Positions 10,791 through 21,402 of a stretch of DNA of 64,000 bases are shown piece after piece (position 1 is the first letter of the stretch; the number at the start of each line of letters is the position of its first letter). The translations under genes were made by a program, and so were the position numbers. Location of the stretch: positions 508,578 to 572,577 of the forward strand of contig NZ_JACKZY010000001.1 of NCBI RefSeq assembly GCF_020833685.1, given 5' to 3'. The notes beneath the pieces are model-generated. The model saw only the letters and a list, made by a program, of their open reading frames with translations. It searched no databases and had not been told where the DNA came from. This stretch comes from Nitratireductor sp. B36 (GTDB taxonomy: Bacteria > Pseudomonadota > Alphaproteobacteria > Rhizobiales > Rhizobiaceae).

Positions 10791-10949
10791 AACCTGCTCA
10801 CGCCTTTTCCCAACATGTGTCGCGGCTTTTCTGCCGCCAGACTATCTGGTGACATGGTTTTGCGACAGTTTCATATCATAGGGTTGCAAAGATGGAGTTT
10901 ATGCTACAAACGCAGGCAAGTTCCAACGCATTCCAAGCCGGAGACGATG

Positions 10950-11192
10950 ATGGCCGGATCAGCCATTCCCCATTTCCAGAACACCAGCGGACATGAAGCA
11001 ATCGAAATCGGCGTGAAGGAATTCATGTGCGTCGGCGCCAATCCGCCCTTCGATCATCCGCATGTCTTCATCGACATGGGCGACGAGAATGAACGCGTTT
11101 GCCCTTATTGCTCGACGCTTTACCGCTACAATCCGGCGCTCAAAGCGGCGGAGACCAAACCCGAAGGTTGCCAGTTCGAGGAAGCGGCCTGA
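10950..11192 (+). CDS. Small zinc-finger protein (zf-CHCC type)
   Basis: An 80-residue protein with a single zinc-finger module: FMCVGANPPFDHPHVFIDMG followed by VCPYCSTLY. The conserved C, H and CxxC residues match the zf-CHCC family, which in mitochondria includes the complex I accessory subunit NDUFS6; in bacteria its role is unsettled. GGAG lies six bases before the ATG at 10950, which favours it over the ATG at 10947. It lies upstream of, and close to, the monooxygenase gene (15 bases), and is divergent from ppk. Confidence 0.85.
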   Translation: MAGSAIPHFQNTSGHEAIEIGVKEFMCVGANPPFDHPHVFIDMGDENERVCPYCSTLYRYNPALKAAETKPEGCQFEEAA

Positions 11193-11207
11193 ACAGCTGA
11201 CAGACCG

Positions 11208-12431
11208 GTGAGCAACGCTCCCGCAGCCATTGTTGTTGGCGCTGGCATTGCCGGGCTGACGACTGCGCTCGCCATGGCGCAGCATGGATTGCCGGTGCGC
11301 ATCTACGAGCGCGCACCGGAACTTACCGAGGTTGGCGCGGGCCTTCAGCTTTCTCCCAACGCGACACGCCTTCTGGCCCGCCTGGATGTGCTCGATGCTC
11401 TTGGAGAACACGCCGTGCGCCCGCAGGCGGTCGCGCTTATGCAGGCTCGCAGCCTGTCTCTGCTTGCTTCCATGCCGTTGGGAGATGTCGGTGAGGCACG
11501 CTGGAACGCGCCCTATCTGGTGACACACCGCGCAGATCTGCAAAGCGCACTTCTTGAACGCGCGCGCAGCGAAGCGTTGATTGAGGTTGTCACCGGAGCC
11601 TTTGTCGAAAAATCCGAGTTGTCAAAAGATGGCGGTGCCCGGCTGCATATCCGGCGGAACGAGACCATTGAGGACATCTGCACTCCGCTTCTGATTGCCG
11701 CTGACGGCGTGTGGTCGCATTCCCGACGGCTGATCCGCTCCTCCGTGCGCAGCCGTTTCACCGGATACATCGCCTGGCGCACAACGCTGCCAATGACCGC
11801 GGCAAAGACCGCATTGGGCGATGCTCTTGCGGCCGACAGAGTGACAGCCTTTCTGGATCCCGCGTTTCATCTCGTCGCCTACCCGATCAGCAATGGGCGT
11901 GCGATCAATCTGGTCGCCATCCTGCCGGGCGAAGTCCCGCTCGATGCCTGGGCGCAGGACGCCGATGACGCCCCCCTGAAAAAGGTCCTAACCCGGGCCA
12001 ATCCTTCCCTCGGCCGGTTGGCAGGTGCAGAAGGGGCACGCTGGACGGTCTGGCCGGTTCATGCAGTCACCCCCGCAGACGCCTGGACCAGTCCGCAGGG
12101 ATTGGCGCTCGTGGGCGATGCGGCCCATGCGGTTCCTCCGTTCGCCGCTCAGGGGGCCGCCATGGCCATCGAGGATGCGGTCGTGCTCGCCAGACTTTTG
12201 GCCCGCACTCCAGGCGCCCCCGCCCCCGCCCTTGCCGCCTATGAAGCGGCCCGCAAGCCCCGGGTGGTCCGCGTCGCCCGCCGCGGCGCCTTCAACCGCT
12301 TTACGTGGCATGCGCGGGGCCCGGTCGCTTTTGCGCGAAACCTGGTTCTGCGACGGCGTAGCGAAGAGGCCCTGATGGCAGATTTCGACTGGCTTTATGG
12401 TTTCGACGCAGACGCTCCCCAGAACCTCTGA
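11208..12431 (+). CDS. FAD-dependent aromatic monooxygenase (salicylate hydroxylase-like)
   Basis: The 407-residue protein begins at GTG and shows the flavoprotein hydroxylase signature: the dinucleotide-binding GAGIAGL near residue 11, the YERAP end of that fold, and the late FAD motif GDAAHAVPPFAAQGA. These place it among class A FAD monooxygenases (UbiH, salicylate and 3- or 6-hydroxybenzoate hydroxylases), which use NAD(P)H and O2 to hydroxylate an aromatic ring. The substrate cannot be told from sequence. No aromatic-degradation genes are adjacent, so a housekeeping or stand-alone role is as likely as catabolism. It may be co-transcribed with the zinc-finger gene. Confidence 0.85.
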   Translation: MSNAPAAIVVGAGIAGLTTALAMAQHGLPVRIYERAPELTEVGAGLQLSPNATRLLARLDVLDALGEHAVRPQAVALMQARSLSLLASMPLGDVGEARWNAPYLVTHRADLQSALLERARSEALIEVVTGAFVEKSELSKDGGARLHIRRNETIEDICTPLLIAADGVWSHSRRLIRSSVRSRFTGYIAWRTTLPMTAAKTALGDALAADRVTAFLDPAFHLVAYPISNGRAINLVAILPGEVPLDAWAQDADDAPLKKVLTRANPSLGRLAGAEGARWTVWPVHAVTPADAWTSPQGLALVGDAAHAVPPFAAQGAAMAIEDAVVLARLLARTPGAPAPALAAYEAARKPRVVRVARRGAFNRFTWHARGPVAFARNLVLRRRSEEALMADFDWLYGFDADAPQNL

Positions 12432-12466
12432 ACAGCCAGCACCACCGTTTATTTCAGAAATGAAAG

Positions 12467-12496
12467 ACGCCGCGCCTCCACAGGGAGACGCGGCGT
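12467..12496 (-). terminator. Terminator of the aap operon
   Basis: A 13-bp stem with one mismatch (ACGCCGCG.CTCC against its complement, four-base loop) lies 25 bases past the aapP stop, followed on the minus strand by CTTTCATTTC. It also faces the end of the monooxygenase gene and could serve both. Confidence 0.75.
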
Positions 12497-12521
12497 TGAT
12501 GTTTCCATGCTTCCTGCGTGA

Positions 12522-13325
12522 TCAGTGCAGGATCTGCGACAGGAAGAGCTTGGTGCGTTCGTGCTGCGGATTGTCGAAGAAGGCTTCCGGCGTGTTCTGC
12601 TCCACGATCTGGCCCTGATCCATAAAGATCACACGGTTGGCCACCTGCCGTGCGAAACCCATTTCGTGGGTCACACAGATCATGGTCATCCCCTCTTCAG
12701 CGAGATCCACCATGGTATCGAGCACTTCCTTGATCATTTCCGGGTCAAGCGCCGAGGTCGGTTCGTCAAACAGCATGATGCGCGGGTTCATGCACAGAGC
12801 GCGGGCAATCGCCACGCGCTGCTGCTGACCGCCCGAAAGCTGGCCGGGATACTTGTTCGCCTGCTCCGGGATCTTCACCCGCTCGAGGAAATGCATCGCG
12901 GTTGCCTCTGCTTCCTTCTTGGGCGTCTTGCGCACCCAGATCGGGGCCAGCGTGCAGTTCTCAAGAATGGTCAAATGCGGGAACAGGTTGAAGTGCTGGA
13001 ACACCATGCCCACTTCGCGCCGCACCTCGTCGATCTTTTTCAGATCGTTGGTCAGTTCGATGCCGTCGACGACGATCTTGCCCTTCTGGTGCTCCTCCAG
13101 CCGGTTGATGCAGCGGATCATGGTGGATTTGCCCGAGCCAGAAGGCCCGCAGACGACGATGCGCTCACCGCGCATCACCCTGAGATTGATGTCTTTCAGC
13201 ACATGGAAGTCACCATACCATTTGTGCATGCCAACGATGTCGATCGCGACATCGGTGTCGGAGACCTGCATCTTGCTGCGGTCGGCGTGGAGCTCTTCGG
13301 CCCGGACGGCGTTTTCCTTTGCCAT
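12522..13325 (-). CDS. General L-amino acid ABC transporter, ATPase AapP
   Basis: AapP powers uptake of a broad range of L-amino acids at the inner membrane. The 267-residue protein has Walker [10 protein letters not shown], the Q-loop ([12 protein letters not shown]), signature LSGGQQQR, Walker B IMLFDEP and the switch histidine in CVTHEMGFA. The N-terminal extension of about 25 residues before the first strand is typical for AapP. It is the last gene of aapJQMP, 24 bases after aapM, and is followed by a strong hairpin terminator. Confidence 0.96.
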   Translation of the reverse strand: MAKENAVRAEELHADRSKMQVSDTDVAIDIVGMHKWYGDFHVLKDINLRVMRGERIVVCGPSGSGKSTMIRCINRLEEHQKGKIVVDGIELTNDLKKIDEVRREVGMVFQHFNLFPHLTILENCTLAPIWVRKTPKKEAEATAMHFLERVKIPEQANKYPGQLSGGQQQRVAIARALCMNPRIMLFDEPTSALDPEMIKEVLDTMVDLAEEGMTMICVTHEMGFARQVANRVIFMDQGQIVEQNTPEAFFDNPQHERTKLFLSQILH

Positions 13326-13349
13326 TTTTGTTTCCCCTTGGCCTTCGGC

Positions 13350-14507
13350 CTAGCGTTTGTGGCCGGTATCAAGCCGGCGTTCCATGAATATTGAATAGCG
13401 CGACATGCCGAAGCAGAACAGCCAGAACACGAAGCCTGCAAACACAAGGCCGGTGATTGGTGTCTGAGGCGATGCCCAGTTCGCGTCCGCGAAGTTCTGC
13501 CGCACGGCTCCCAGAAGGTCGAACATGCCAATGATGTAGACGAGGCTCGTATCCTTGAAGAGGCCGATGAAGGTGTTGACGATGCCGGGGATGACCAGCT
13601 TGATCGCCTGCGGAAGAACAACAAGGTTCATCTTCTTCCAGAAGCTCAGACCCAGCGCATCCGCACCCTCATATTGCCCTTTCGGGATTGCCTGGAGCCC
13701 GCCGCGGATCACCTCCGCCATATAGGCCGAGGCAAAGAGCGCCACGCCGACCAGCGCCCGCAGAAGCTTGTCGAACGAGGTGCCGGGTGGCAGGAAAAGC
13801 GGCAGCATAACGCTCGCCATGAACAGGATGGTGATCAGCGGCACACCGCGAATCGTCTCGATGAAGACAACGCACACCAGCTTCACCACCGGCATTTGCG
13901 ACCGGCGGCCAAGCGCCAGAAGTATGCCGAGCGGAAACGAAACCGCGATGCCCACATAGGCAAGCACCAGCGTCACCAACAGACCGCCCCAGAGCGGGGT
14001 CGGGACCGGACGAAGCCCGAACGCGCCTCCCGACAGCAGGAAGAACCCCACGATCGGGAAAACGACGAACAGAAGGATCGCGTTCAATCCCTTGCGCGGA
14101 ACACTGGGTATCAGGAGCGGCGTGAGAAGCGCCACAAACAGAAAGCCAGTCAGATAAACGCGCCAGCGTTCATCCATCGGATAACGTCCGAACATGAACT
14201 GCTGGAATTTCGCGTCCACGAAAGCCCAGCATGCTCCAGACCAGCCTTCCGGCTGTGTGCCGCCCTGTACAACGGTGGCACAGACGGAACGGTCTGCCCC
14301 GGTCCATTGGGCATCAATGAACGCCCACTGGATTATCGGCGGCACGATCATCACAATGAGGGCGATGCCCAATATTGTGAAAATCGAGTCTGTCACATTG
14401 GCGAAGAGATTCTTGCGCAGCCATGAAACAGGCCCGTGGTCGGAAACAGGCGGCGGCTGATTGGCCACCATTTCGGCACGGACGAAAGAGAGATCGTGTT
14501 CTTGCAT
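13350..14507 (-). CDS. General L-amino acid ABC transporter, permease AapM
   Basis: A 385-residue inner-membrane permease with the EAA loop ([24 protein letters not shown]) that contacts AapP. I chose ATG 14507 ([13 protein letters not shown]) because GGTAGG directly precedes it and it starts one base after the aapQ stop; the frame is open ten codons further. It has an N-terminal helix and then a long soluble insertion (about 65-100, cysteine-bearing), as in rhizobial AapM. It pairs with AapQ to form the pore. Confidence 0.95.
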   Translation of the reverse strand: MQEHDLSFVRAEMVANQPPPVSDHGPVSWLRKNLFANVTDSIFTILGIALIVMIVPPIIQWAFIDAQWTGADRSVCATVVQGGTQPEGWSGACWAFVDAKFQQFMFGRYPMDERWRVYLTGFLFVALLTPLLIPSVPRKGLNAILLFVVFPIVGFFLLSGGAFGLRPVPTPLWGGLLVTLVLAYVGIAVSFPLGILLALGRRSQMPVVKLVCVVFIETIRGVPLITILFMASVMLPLFLPPGTSFDKLLRALVGVALFASAYMAEVIRGGLQAIPKGQYEGADALGLSFWKKMNLVVLPQAIKLVIPGIVNTFIGLFKDTSLVYIIGMFDLLGAVRQNFADANWASPQTPITGLVFAGFVFWLFCFGMSRYSIFMERRLDTGHKR

Positions 14508-14508
14508 C

Positions 14509-15699
14509 CTACCGCTCCACCAGCGCCATGCGCGCATTGTACCAGTTCATCAACCCGGCCGTTCCGAGACTAAGGCCCAGATAGACGACCAGCCAGATTG
14601 CGACCACTTCAATGGCCTGTCCGGTCTGGTTGAGCGTCGTCCCGCCCGTGGCAACAAGGTCTGGATATCCGATGGCCACGGCCAGTGAAGAGTTTTTGGT
14701 CAGGTTCAGATACTGGCTGGTCAGCGGCGGGATAATGATCCGAAGTGCCTGCGGTATGATCACCAGCCGCATGGACTGGCCCGAGCGAAGACCCAGCGCC
14801 TGCGCAGCCTCGCTTTGCCCGTGGCTGACACCGAGCACACCGGCACGCACGATCTCGGCGATGAACGCAGCCGTGTAGAACGAGAGAGCGAGATAGAGCG
14901 CCAGAAATTCGGGCCGCACCTGAATGCCGCCGCGCAAATTGAAAGTCGACAACTCCGGAAACTCGAAACTCAGTGGCAGCCCCGTCAGAAGAAAGGCCAG
15001 AAGCGGCAAGCCGCCAATCAACGCCACACTCGTCCAGAAAACCGGAAACTGCTCGCCCGTCGCCATCTGCCTGCGATGCGCCCAGCGGCGGACGAAAAAG
15101 GTGAAGACGATGCCGAGCACAAGTCCGACGAGAACAAGCCAGGCCCCCTCGCCCCAAAGGAAGCGCGGGAAATAGAGCCCGCGGCTGTTGAGGTACGAGC
15201 CGAGCGGCAGATCAATGCTCTCGCGCGGCAGCGGCAGCACGGAAAGGACGCCGAAATACCAGAAGAAGATGACCAGCAACGGCGGAATGTTGCGGAACAC
15301 CTCCACATAAACGAGGCAGATACGATTGATCAGCCAGTTCTTCGACAAGCGGCCGATACCAATGATGAAGCCGATGATCGTGGCCGTAATGATACCGACG
15401 ATCGCGACACGCAGCGTGTTCAGAAAGCCGACGAAGAGCGCGCGCCCATAGGTGGAATCGGAAGAATATTCGACAAGACTGTCGCCAATGTCGAAACCGG
15501 CCCGTCCCTGAAGGAAATCGAAACCGGATGCGATGTTGGCACGTTGAAGATTGGCGGTCGTGTTGCCGATGATCCAGTAGATCAGGGCAACGAGGCCGGC
15601 AAACACCAGCACTTGATAGGCAATTCCTCGAACGCGCGGATCATAGAAGAGCGGCACACGAGGCGCCGCGCCCTCCACAGTTGATTGCGGGGTGGCCAT
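14509..15699 (-). CDS. General L-amino acid ABC transporter, permease AapQ
   Basis: A 396-residue permease partner of AapM. The start at 15699 ([10 protein letters not shown]) has GAGGA about seven bases upstream; the longer frame to 15747 lacks such a site. The EAA motif reads [23 protein letters not shown]. Multiple helices flank a soluble loop at about 205-240. It follows aapJ with a 70-base gap and precedes aapM by one base, so the two permeases are made from one message and probably coupled in translation. Confidence 0.95.
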   Translation of the reverse strand: MATPQSTVEGAAPRVPLFYDPRVRGIAYQVLVFAGLVALIYWIIGNTTANLQRANIASGFDFLQGRAGFDIGDSLVEYSSDSTYGRALFVGFLNTLRVAIVGIITATIIGFIIGIGRLSKNWLINRICLVYVEVFRNIPPLLVIFFWYFGVLSVLPLPRESIDLPLGSYLNSRGLYFPRFLWGEGAWLVLVGLVLGIVFTFFVRRWAHRRQMATGEQFPVFWTSVALIGGLPLLAFLLTGLPLSFEFPELSTFNLRGGIQVRPEFLALYLALSFYTAAFIAEIVRAGVLGVSHGQSEAAQALGLRSGQSMRLVIIPQALRIIIPPLTSQYLNLTKNSSLAVAIGYPDLVATGGTTLNQTGQAIEVVAIWLVVYLGLSLGTAGLMNWYNARMALVER

Positions 15700-15769
15700 G
15701 GCTATCCTCACCAGGAATGGTGAGAGGCAGCGCGAACCGCCTCTCACGCATTGTTTTCACGGGACCCGA

Positions 15770-16798
15770 TCAGCGGATCGGCATACCGTACTGAAGGCCA
15801 CCCTTCGTCCAAAGGGCGTTGATCCCGCGCGAGATCTTCAGCGGGCTGTCGGCACCCACATTGCGCTCAAAGATCTCACCGTAGTTGCCCACATGCTTGA
15901 TAGCACGGACGGCAAAATCATTGGTCAGACCGAGATCGGTACCAAGCTTGGTGCCTTCCTCGGTGCCGAGAAGACGACGCACTTCGGGGTTGTCCGAATT
16001 CATCTTCTCTTCAAGGTTGGCCTGGCTGATGCCCAGCTCTTCAGCATTCACGAGCGCGTAATAAACCCATTTGACAATGTCGAACCACTGGTCATCGCCA
16101 TGGCGCACTGCCGGCCCGAGGGGCTCCTTGGAGATGATTTCGGGCAGAACGATGTGGTCGTCCGGGTTGGTGAGATTTAAGCGCACGGCATAAAGGCCGG
16201 ACTGGTCCGTCGTGTAGACATCGCAGCGCCCTGCATCATAGGCCGCATTCACCTCTTCGAACTTCTCGAAAACAACAGGGCTGTACTCCATGTTGTTCGC
16301 CTTGAAGTAGTCGGCGAGGTTCAGCTCCGTCGTCGTGCCGGCCTGCACGCAGACCGCGGCACCCGAAAGCTGAAGCGCGGAGTTGATGCCTTCGAGCTTC
16401 TTCGCATTGATCATGAAGCCCTGGCCGTCATAGTAGGTCACGCCGGCGAAGTTCAGGCCGAGTGCCGTGTCGCGGCTGATCGTCCAAGTGGTGTTGCGGG
16501 AAAGCACGTCCACTTCGCCTGACTGAAGCGCGGTGAAACGGTCTTTTGCCGAAAGTGGCGTGAATTCCACGGCTTCGGGATCGTCAAAAATTGCGGCAGC
16601 CACGGCGCGGCAGAAGTCCACGTCGAGGCCTTTCCAGTTGCCCTGGTCGTCCGGTGCGCTGAAGCCGATGAGGCCGGTGTTGACGCCGCATTGGACGTGG
16701 CCTTTCGCCTTCACATCGTCCAGCGTGGCGGCAGAAGCCGGCGCGGCCATCATCGCGATCGCGGCCGAGCCGAGCAACGCTTTGACAATATTTTTCAT
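15770..16798 (-). CDS. General L-amino acid-binding periplasmic protein AapJ
   Basis: The 342-residue solute receptor carries a Sec signal peptide (MKNIVKALLGSAAIAMMAAPASA) and the family-3 binding fold: GHVQCGVNTG, then GLDVDFCRAVAAAIF, and LSRNTTWT. It captures amino acids in the periplasm and delivers them to AapQMP. It is the first gene of the aap operon. The wider gap after it (70 bases) than between the other genes fits the usual higher expression of binding proteins. Confidence 0.96.
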   Translation of the reverse strand: MKNIVKALLGSAAIAMMAAPASAATLDDVKAKGHVQCGVNTGLIGFSAPDDQGNWKGLDVDFCRAVAAAIFDDPEAVEFTPLSAKDRFTALQSGEVDVLSRNTTWTISRDTALGLNFAGVTYYDGQGFMINAKKLEGINSALQLSGAAVCVQAGTTTELNLADYFKANNMEYSPVVFEKFEEVNAAYDAGRCDVYTTDQSGLYAVRLNLTNPDDHIVLPEIISKEPLGPAVRHGDDQWFDIVKWVYYALVNAEELGISQANLEEKMNSDNPEVRRLLGTEEGTKLGTDLGLTNDFAVRAIKHVGNYGEIFERNVGADSPLKISRGINALWTKGGLQYGMPIR

Positions 16799-17129
16799 GA
16801 TTACGAACCCTTTTTTCTGTGTTCGGGCTTATCCCCTGACATTTTCAGTGCGGAAGCAGGCGAATGTCCCGTACACCCCGCTCGGAGTGCCGGCCCGCAA
16901 AGGGGCGGACACGCACTTCCTCTCCCACGCACTGGTCCCATCGAATGCCATAAATCTCTTTGGGTCAAGAGCGAAAGACCCTTGCTCCAGAGGCAAGAGC
17001 GCGGCCCGTGCCCGGTTGACGGGTCGCCGACAATGGCGTTCCATCCGGCATCTTGAACGCCCGGTTTCGAGGGTTTTCCTTACGCTCACGCTCCAGGGCG
17101 CGCCCGCAGTCAATCAAGCGACAGGTTCC
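16799..17129. promoter_or_regulatory. Divergent promoter region of aapJ and metC
   Basis: These 331 bases separate the divergent aapJ and metC genes and must hold both promoters. I see no gene, no convincing sigma-70 or sigma-54 pair and no clear operator. The metC-side frame is open throughout but lacks a credible start. Confidence 0.5.
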
Positions 17130-18302
17130 ATGAACGAAAAGAATAAGACTAAAGTCGGAGACAACACGCGCCTTGCCCATATGGGCAACAATCCGCGCGA
17201 CTTTCACGGTTTCGTCAATCCGCCGGTGGTTCACGCCTCAACCGTGCTGTTTCCCGATGCCGGGACCATGGCCTCACGCAACCAGAAGTATACATACGGC
17301 ACCCGCGGCACACCCACAACCGACGCGCTGGCCGCGGCGATGAACGAGTTGGAAGGGGCTGCCGGCACCATAATCGTGCCTTCTGGGCTTGCCGCTGTCA
17401 CCGTTCCGCTGCTCGCCTTCCTGTCTTCGGGCGACCACGTGCTGATCGTCGATTCGGTCTATCATCCGACACGCCATTTCGCCGATACCATGCTCACCCG
17501 GCTTGGTGTCGAAGTGACCTACTACGACCCGGCTGCCGACAAAGGCATCGCCACACTTATGCAACCCAATACCAAAGTGGTCCTTACCGAGGCCCCGGGT
17601 TCCGGAACGTTCGAGATGCAGGACATCCCCGCCATTGTCGACGTCGCCCACCGGGGTGGCGCCATCGTGATGATGGACAACACCTGGGCGACACCGCTCT
17701 TCTTCCGCCCGCTCGACCATGGGGTCGATATCTCCATTCAGGCGGCCACCAAATATCCCGGCGGCCATTCGGATGTCCTACTGGGAACCGTTTCAGCCAA
17801 TGAAGCGTGTTTCGAGCGCCTGCTCGACACCCACGGGGCACTCGGCATCTGTGCTGCGCCGGACGATGTCTACCAGGTGCTGCGCGGCCTGCGCACCATG
17901 GGCGTACGGCTCGAGCGCCACCAGCAGAGCGCCCTCAGCCTCGCGCGCTGGCTGGAGGGGCAAAAGGGCGTCGCCCGCGTTCTCCACCCGGCTCTCGAAT
18001 CCCATCCAGGCCACGCGATCTGGAAACGTGACTTCACCGGATCCAGCGGTCTCTTCTCTATCGTGCTCGATGGCGGCGGCCAGGCGCAGGCCCATGCGTT
18101 TCTGGATGCCCTTGAATATTTTGGTCTCGGCTATTCCTGGGGCGGCTATGAGAGCCTTGCCGTGCACGTGCAGCTTAACGATCGAACGATCGCGCAACCG
18201 CCGAAAGAAGGCCCGGTTATCCGGTTGCAAATCGGCCTGGAAGACGTTGAGGATCTGAAGGCTGATCTTTCTGCTGCTCTGGCCGCTGCAGCAAAGGCCT
18301 GA
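17130..18302 (+). CDS. Cystathionine beta-lyase (MetC type)
   Basis: A PLP enzyme of the Cys/Met metabolism family, 390 residues. MetC cleaves cystathionine to homocysteine, pyruvate and ammonia in methionine synthesis. The PLP lysine is K208 in AATKYPGGHSD, D183 (MMDNTW) holds the pyridine nitrogen, and KYTYGTRGTPTT is the phosphate- and tetramer-contacting segment. The TRGTPTT form and the WGGYESL segment near the end are typical of beta-lyases rather than gamma-synthases. It starts at ATG 17130; the frame is open upstream without a good start. Its place divergent from aapJ is the classical rhizobial arrangement. Confidence 0.93.
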   Translation: MNEKNKTKVGDNTRLAHMGNNPRDFHGFVNPPVVHASTVLFPDAGTMASRNQKYTYGTRGTPTTDALAAAMNELEGAAGTIIVPSGLAAVTVPLLAFLSSGDHVLIVDSVYHPTRHFADTMLTRLGVEVTYYDPAADKGIATLMQPNTKVVLTEAPGSGTFEMQDIPAIVDVAHRGGAIVMMDNTWATPLFFRPLDHGVDISIQAATKYPGGHSDVLLGTVSANEACFERLLDTHGALGICAAPDDVYQVLRGLRTMGVRLERHQQSALSLARWLEGQKGVARVLHPALESHPGHAIWKRDFTGSSGLFSIVLDGGGQAQAHAFLDALEYFGLGYSWGGYESLAVHVQLNDRTIAQPPKEGPVIRLQIGLEDVEDLKADLSAALAAAAKA

Positions 18303-18383
18303 AGGCAGGATTCATCATTCTGCGGCGCGCGTTTGAGTTCCATCTTCTGAACAGGCTGCGCGCGCCAGAGATGAGGCTGGGTT

Positions 18384-19061
18384 CTATCTTCCGTCTCTCA
18401 TGATCCTTTCGAGCGCCCGTCGGTCTCTGCGGGATCGGATCTGCTCGGCCGTGAAATGGCGCGGGATCAGCCGTTTTCCGATCGTATCCTGTTTCACATC
18501 GAAACTGCGTCGGGCAGCCACCAGAAGGTCCTGTGCGCGGTAGGTCGCCACCACGATGACCGTCAGTTCGCGCAACCTGTCCAGAGCCGGCATCCGATCG
18601 ACGGGAAAGGCTCCCTCAGCCGTGCGGTCCTGCTCGAGCACCTTTCCGATCAATTGCTGAAAAGTGCCGATATCGAGCCATTCGCTGCTGTCGAGCGGTC
18701 CCTGGAACCATTGCGGGCTGCTATCGCTGCCATTGAGAATATCCAGATCGAGGTCGCTTAGTGAATACCGACTGCGCGCGACGGCCTTCTCGCCATCCGC
18801 GAGATAGCCCACGTCCAGCAACACAGCTTCGATATAAATCGGCTCTGCGCTCATGTTTGCGATAAGACAGTGTGCCTGAAGGCGATGCCCGGCGCCCCGA
18901 TTGATCAGGATTTTGGGGCGCAGTGTACGCCGGTAGTTCATCAGCAGCATCTGGAAATAGAGCGTCCAGACCACCAGTGTGGCGAGACTGGCCAACGCAC
19001 TGACAGCGCCATGGTTTTCCCGCAGCCAGCTCCATAATGGTTCAACGATTGTATCCTGCAT
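18384..19061 (-). CDS. Membrane-anchored protein of unknown function
   Basis: A 225-residue protein with one N-terminal membrane helix (about 20-42, ALASLATLVVWTLYFQMLLM) followed by a positive stop (NYRRTLRPK) and a soluble cytoplasmic domain. The soluble part holds a beta-rich segment (about 45-90) and ends in an Arg-rich helix. I do not recognise a family; it looks like a conserved rhizobial inner-membrane protein. It is transcribed alone, convergent with metC. Confidence 0.7.
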   Translation of the reverse strand: MQDTIVEPLWSWLRENHGAVSALASLATLVVWTLYFQMLLMNYRRTLRPKILINRGAGHRLQAHCLIANMSAEPIYIEAVLLDVGYLADGEKAVARSRYSLSDLDLDILNGSDSSPQWFQGPLDSSEWLDIGTFQQLIGKVLEQDRTAEGAFPVDRMPALDRLRELTVIVVATYRAQDLLVAARRSFDVKQDTIGKRLIPRHFTAEQIRSRRDRRALERIMRDGR

Positions 19062-19182
19062 TGGCGGCCAACGCCCACTCGCCGGCTTCGTTCCCTAAAA
19101 GCGGAGTGCCACCATGGAACGCATTCCTCCCCTCCTCCGTTCAGGCTGCAGGAGTTGAACAGAGCCTGAAAGGAGCATTCCC

Positions 19183-19422
19183 ATGAACGACCGGCAGAAG
19201 AAGGACCGTGCCTCCGACATCCAGAGCAGCGATCTGGCCGCCGACCGGATGGGCAACAATCAGTTGCAGGGCGACGACCAGGCGAAAGTTCGCAATCAGC
19301 GCCATGCCGTCCCTGACGTCAAACAGGAAGCAGACGGGGTCATCGAGAGTTTTGAGAAACTGGACAAGGATGAGCGCGCGCGCCGGGATCTCGGCAAAGG
19401 TGCCCGCTCAGGAAAAAGCTGA
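19183..19422 (+). CDS. Small hydrophilic protein of unknown function
   Basis: A 79-residue, highly charged protein without hydrophobic segments; it is probably disordered or helical and rich in D, Q, K and R. AAGGAG lies just upstream of the ATG. Similar short polar proteins are common in rhizobia but I cannot assign a function. It is the last chromosomal protein gene before the tRNA. Confidence 0.7.
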   Translation: MNDRQKKDRASDIQSSDLAADRMGNNQLQGDDQAKVRNQRHAVPDVKQEADGVIESFEKLDKDERARRDLGKGARSGKS

Positions 19423-19696
19423 TCTTATCCCACTCAGCGGCCCCGGTAGGACATAGGCGGACATAGGAAAACCTCGCAGCGGCATGACCCTCCCGCGCCA
19501 TCAGGCATCAAAACGTCAAGGCCCGGAAAACGCCAAGGCCTGGCGCTTTGGCCTGCATGCCCACGGGGTTCCTTCTCGAGCCTTGGATCCGAAAACGCAA
19601 AGCCAGGCAATTCATCGCATTTCATCGTTGATGCAGGCAAAGGCTTCGGCTATGAAAGCGACGCGCTGCTGCTTCGTCTCCAGCGCATATCGGCCA

Positions 19697-19743
<47 letters not shown>

Positions 19744-19773
<30 letters not shown>

Positions 19774-21402
19774 TTTCAGAACAGAACTATGAACGCCGAA
19801 CGCCGCCGTTTCTACGCTTGAAGCGGCGACCAACGTTCGCAGCAGTTCCGACTTCGATCCCATGATGCGAACCTCGTCGTCGGCAACCTCGACACGCTGC
19901 GCCAGCGCGCGTAGATGGTCGCGGCGGTAGCCGCCATCGTTGAGCCTGATCCGTTCACGGGCTTTGCGAGCAAACCCCTTGAGCATATCGGGGGTGACGC
20001 CCTGATTGCCTGAACTATCGAGCGCGAGCTGCGTGCGCTCCGCGTCGGCGGCGGCTTGATCCCGCAATGCCTTGAGGCTCACCATGCGTTCCTTTGCCAT
20101 GGCGTCGTCCTTGTCCACCATGCCGGCTTCGATGGCGTCAAAGAGACGGCCGAGCCGCTGGTCGGCTTCCGTGATTCGCCTTTGAAGCTCGGCAAGATGC
20201 TCGCGGCGGCGTTCGGTGCGTTCCTGTCGGCGGTCGATGACGCTGGCAAGGACGGTTTCCAACCGCTTGGGCAGGAGCAGGCGGTCCCCGATATAATCGG
20301 CGACCGTATGGTCCAGCTTGTCCATGGGGATTGTGCGACCCTTGCAGCCGGTCTTGCCCTGCCGGGCCTTGGTCGAGCAGGTATAGTAGCGGTATGTCGC
20401 GCCCGTGCTGCCTTGGCCGGTGCGAAGGGTCATCGCTCCCCCGCACTTGGCGCAGAAGCAAATGCCGGTCAGGAGCGTCGGGCCGCTGGAGACACGTGCA
20501 GGCGTCACCATGGGATTGCGGGACTTGAGGCGGGCTTGCACCGCGTCGAACGTCTCGCGCTCGATTAGGGGCGGCACCGCCATGATGGCGACCTCGCTCT
20601 CCGGCTTCTTCTCCCGGTCCTTATGCGAGCGGGTGTTGAACCTGTGCTCGCCGATATAGGTGGTGCGGGTCAGGATGGCGTGGATTTGCGCCAATCCCCA
20701 ACGCCCTCCGTCGCGGGTGAAGAAGCGGCGCTCGTTGAGATAGGTGGCGATGGCCTTTACGCCCATCGCGCCGGACGTGCCGTCTCCTTCGAGGAACAGG
20801 CGATAGATCAGCCGCACGGTGTCGGCGTGCAGCGGGTCGATCTCCAGCTTCTTCTTGATCTTCGATCCCCGCTGCTCGGCTGCGACGATGCGATAGCCGA
20901 TAGGCGGCCGTGCGCCGTTCCAGAAGCCTTGCCGGGCGTTCTCATTCATGGCGCGCAGGACGTGCTTGGCGTTCTCCTTCGACTGGTATTCGTCGAACAG
21001 CGCCATGATCTGCCGCATCATCTGGTGCATGGGATCGTCGCCCATCTCCTGCGTGATGGACACCAGCTTGACGCCGTTCTTCGCCAGCTTTCTAACGTAG
21101 AACTCCATCTCGAAGTGATCGCGGAAGAACCGGCTGAACGAGTGGACCACGACAATATCGAAGGGGGCGGGCTTTGACGTGCCCGCTTCGATCATTCGTT
21201 GAAACTCGGGGCGTTTGTCGTTGGTGGCGGTTGCGCCTGCTTCGATGAACGTCTCCACCAGTTGCAGGCCGCGTTGCTCGCAATAGGCTTCGCCCTGCCG
21301 CTTCTGGTCGGGAATGGAAATGTCATGCTCGGCCTGCCGGGCAGTCGAGACGCGCAGATAGAGGGCGGCACGGGAGGTAGTGGTTGGGCTGTGCTTGTTC
21401 AT
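19744..21402 (-). CDS. Large serine recombinase (integrase)
   Basis: A 552-residue recombinase that probably integrates and excises the ICE. The resolvase domain carries the nucleophile Ser19 in [11 protein letters not shown], and the arginine-bearing segment HSFSRFFRD. Next come the recombinase domain (about 170-290), a zinc ribbon (CFCAKCGG ... [12 protein letters not shown], about 325-370) and a coiled coil (about 400-470), the usual order in large serine integrases. The last residues ([10 protein letters not shown]) are encoded by the antisense of the tRNA-Arg. Its start overlaps the stop of the upstream antitoxin-like gene by ATGA, so it is made in the same operon as the TumE/TumA pair. 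Confidence 0.93.

Noticed and set aside
10850..10910. Possible Pho box upstream of ppk
   Set aside because: Two TGTC motifs are present, but 13 bases apart instead of the 11-base period, and the flanks do not fit.
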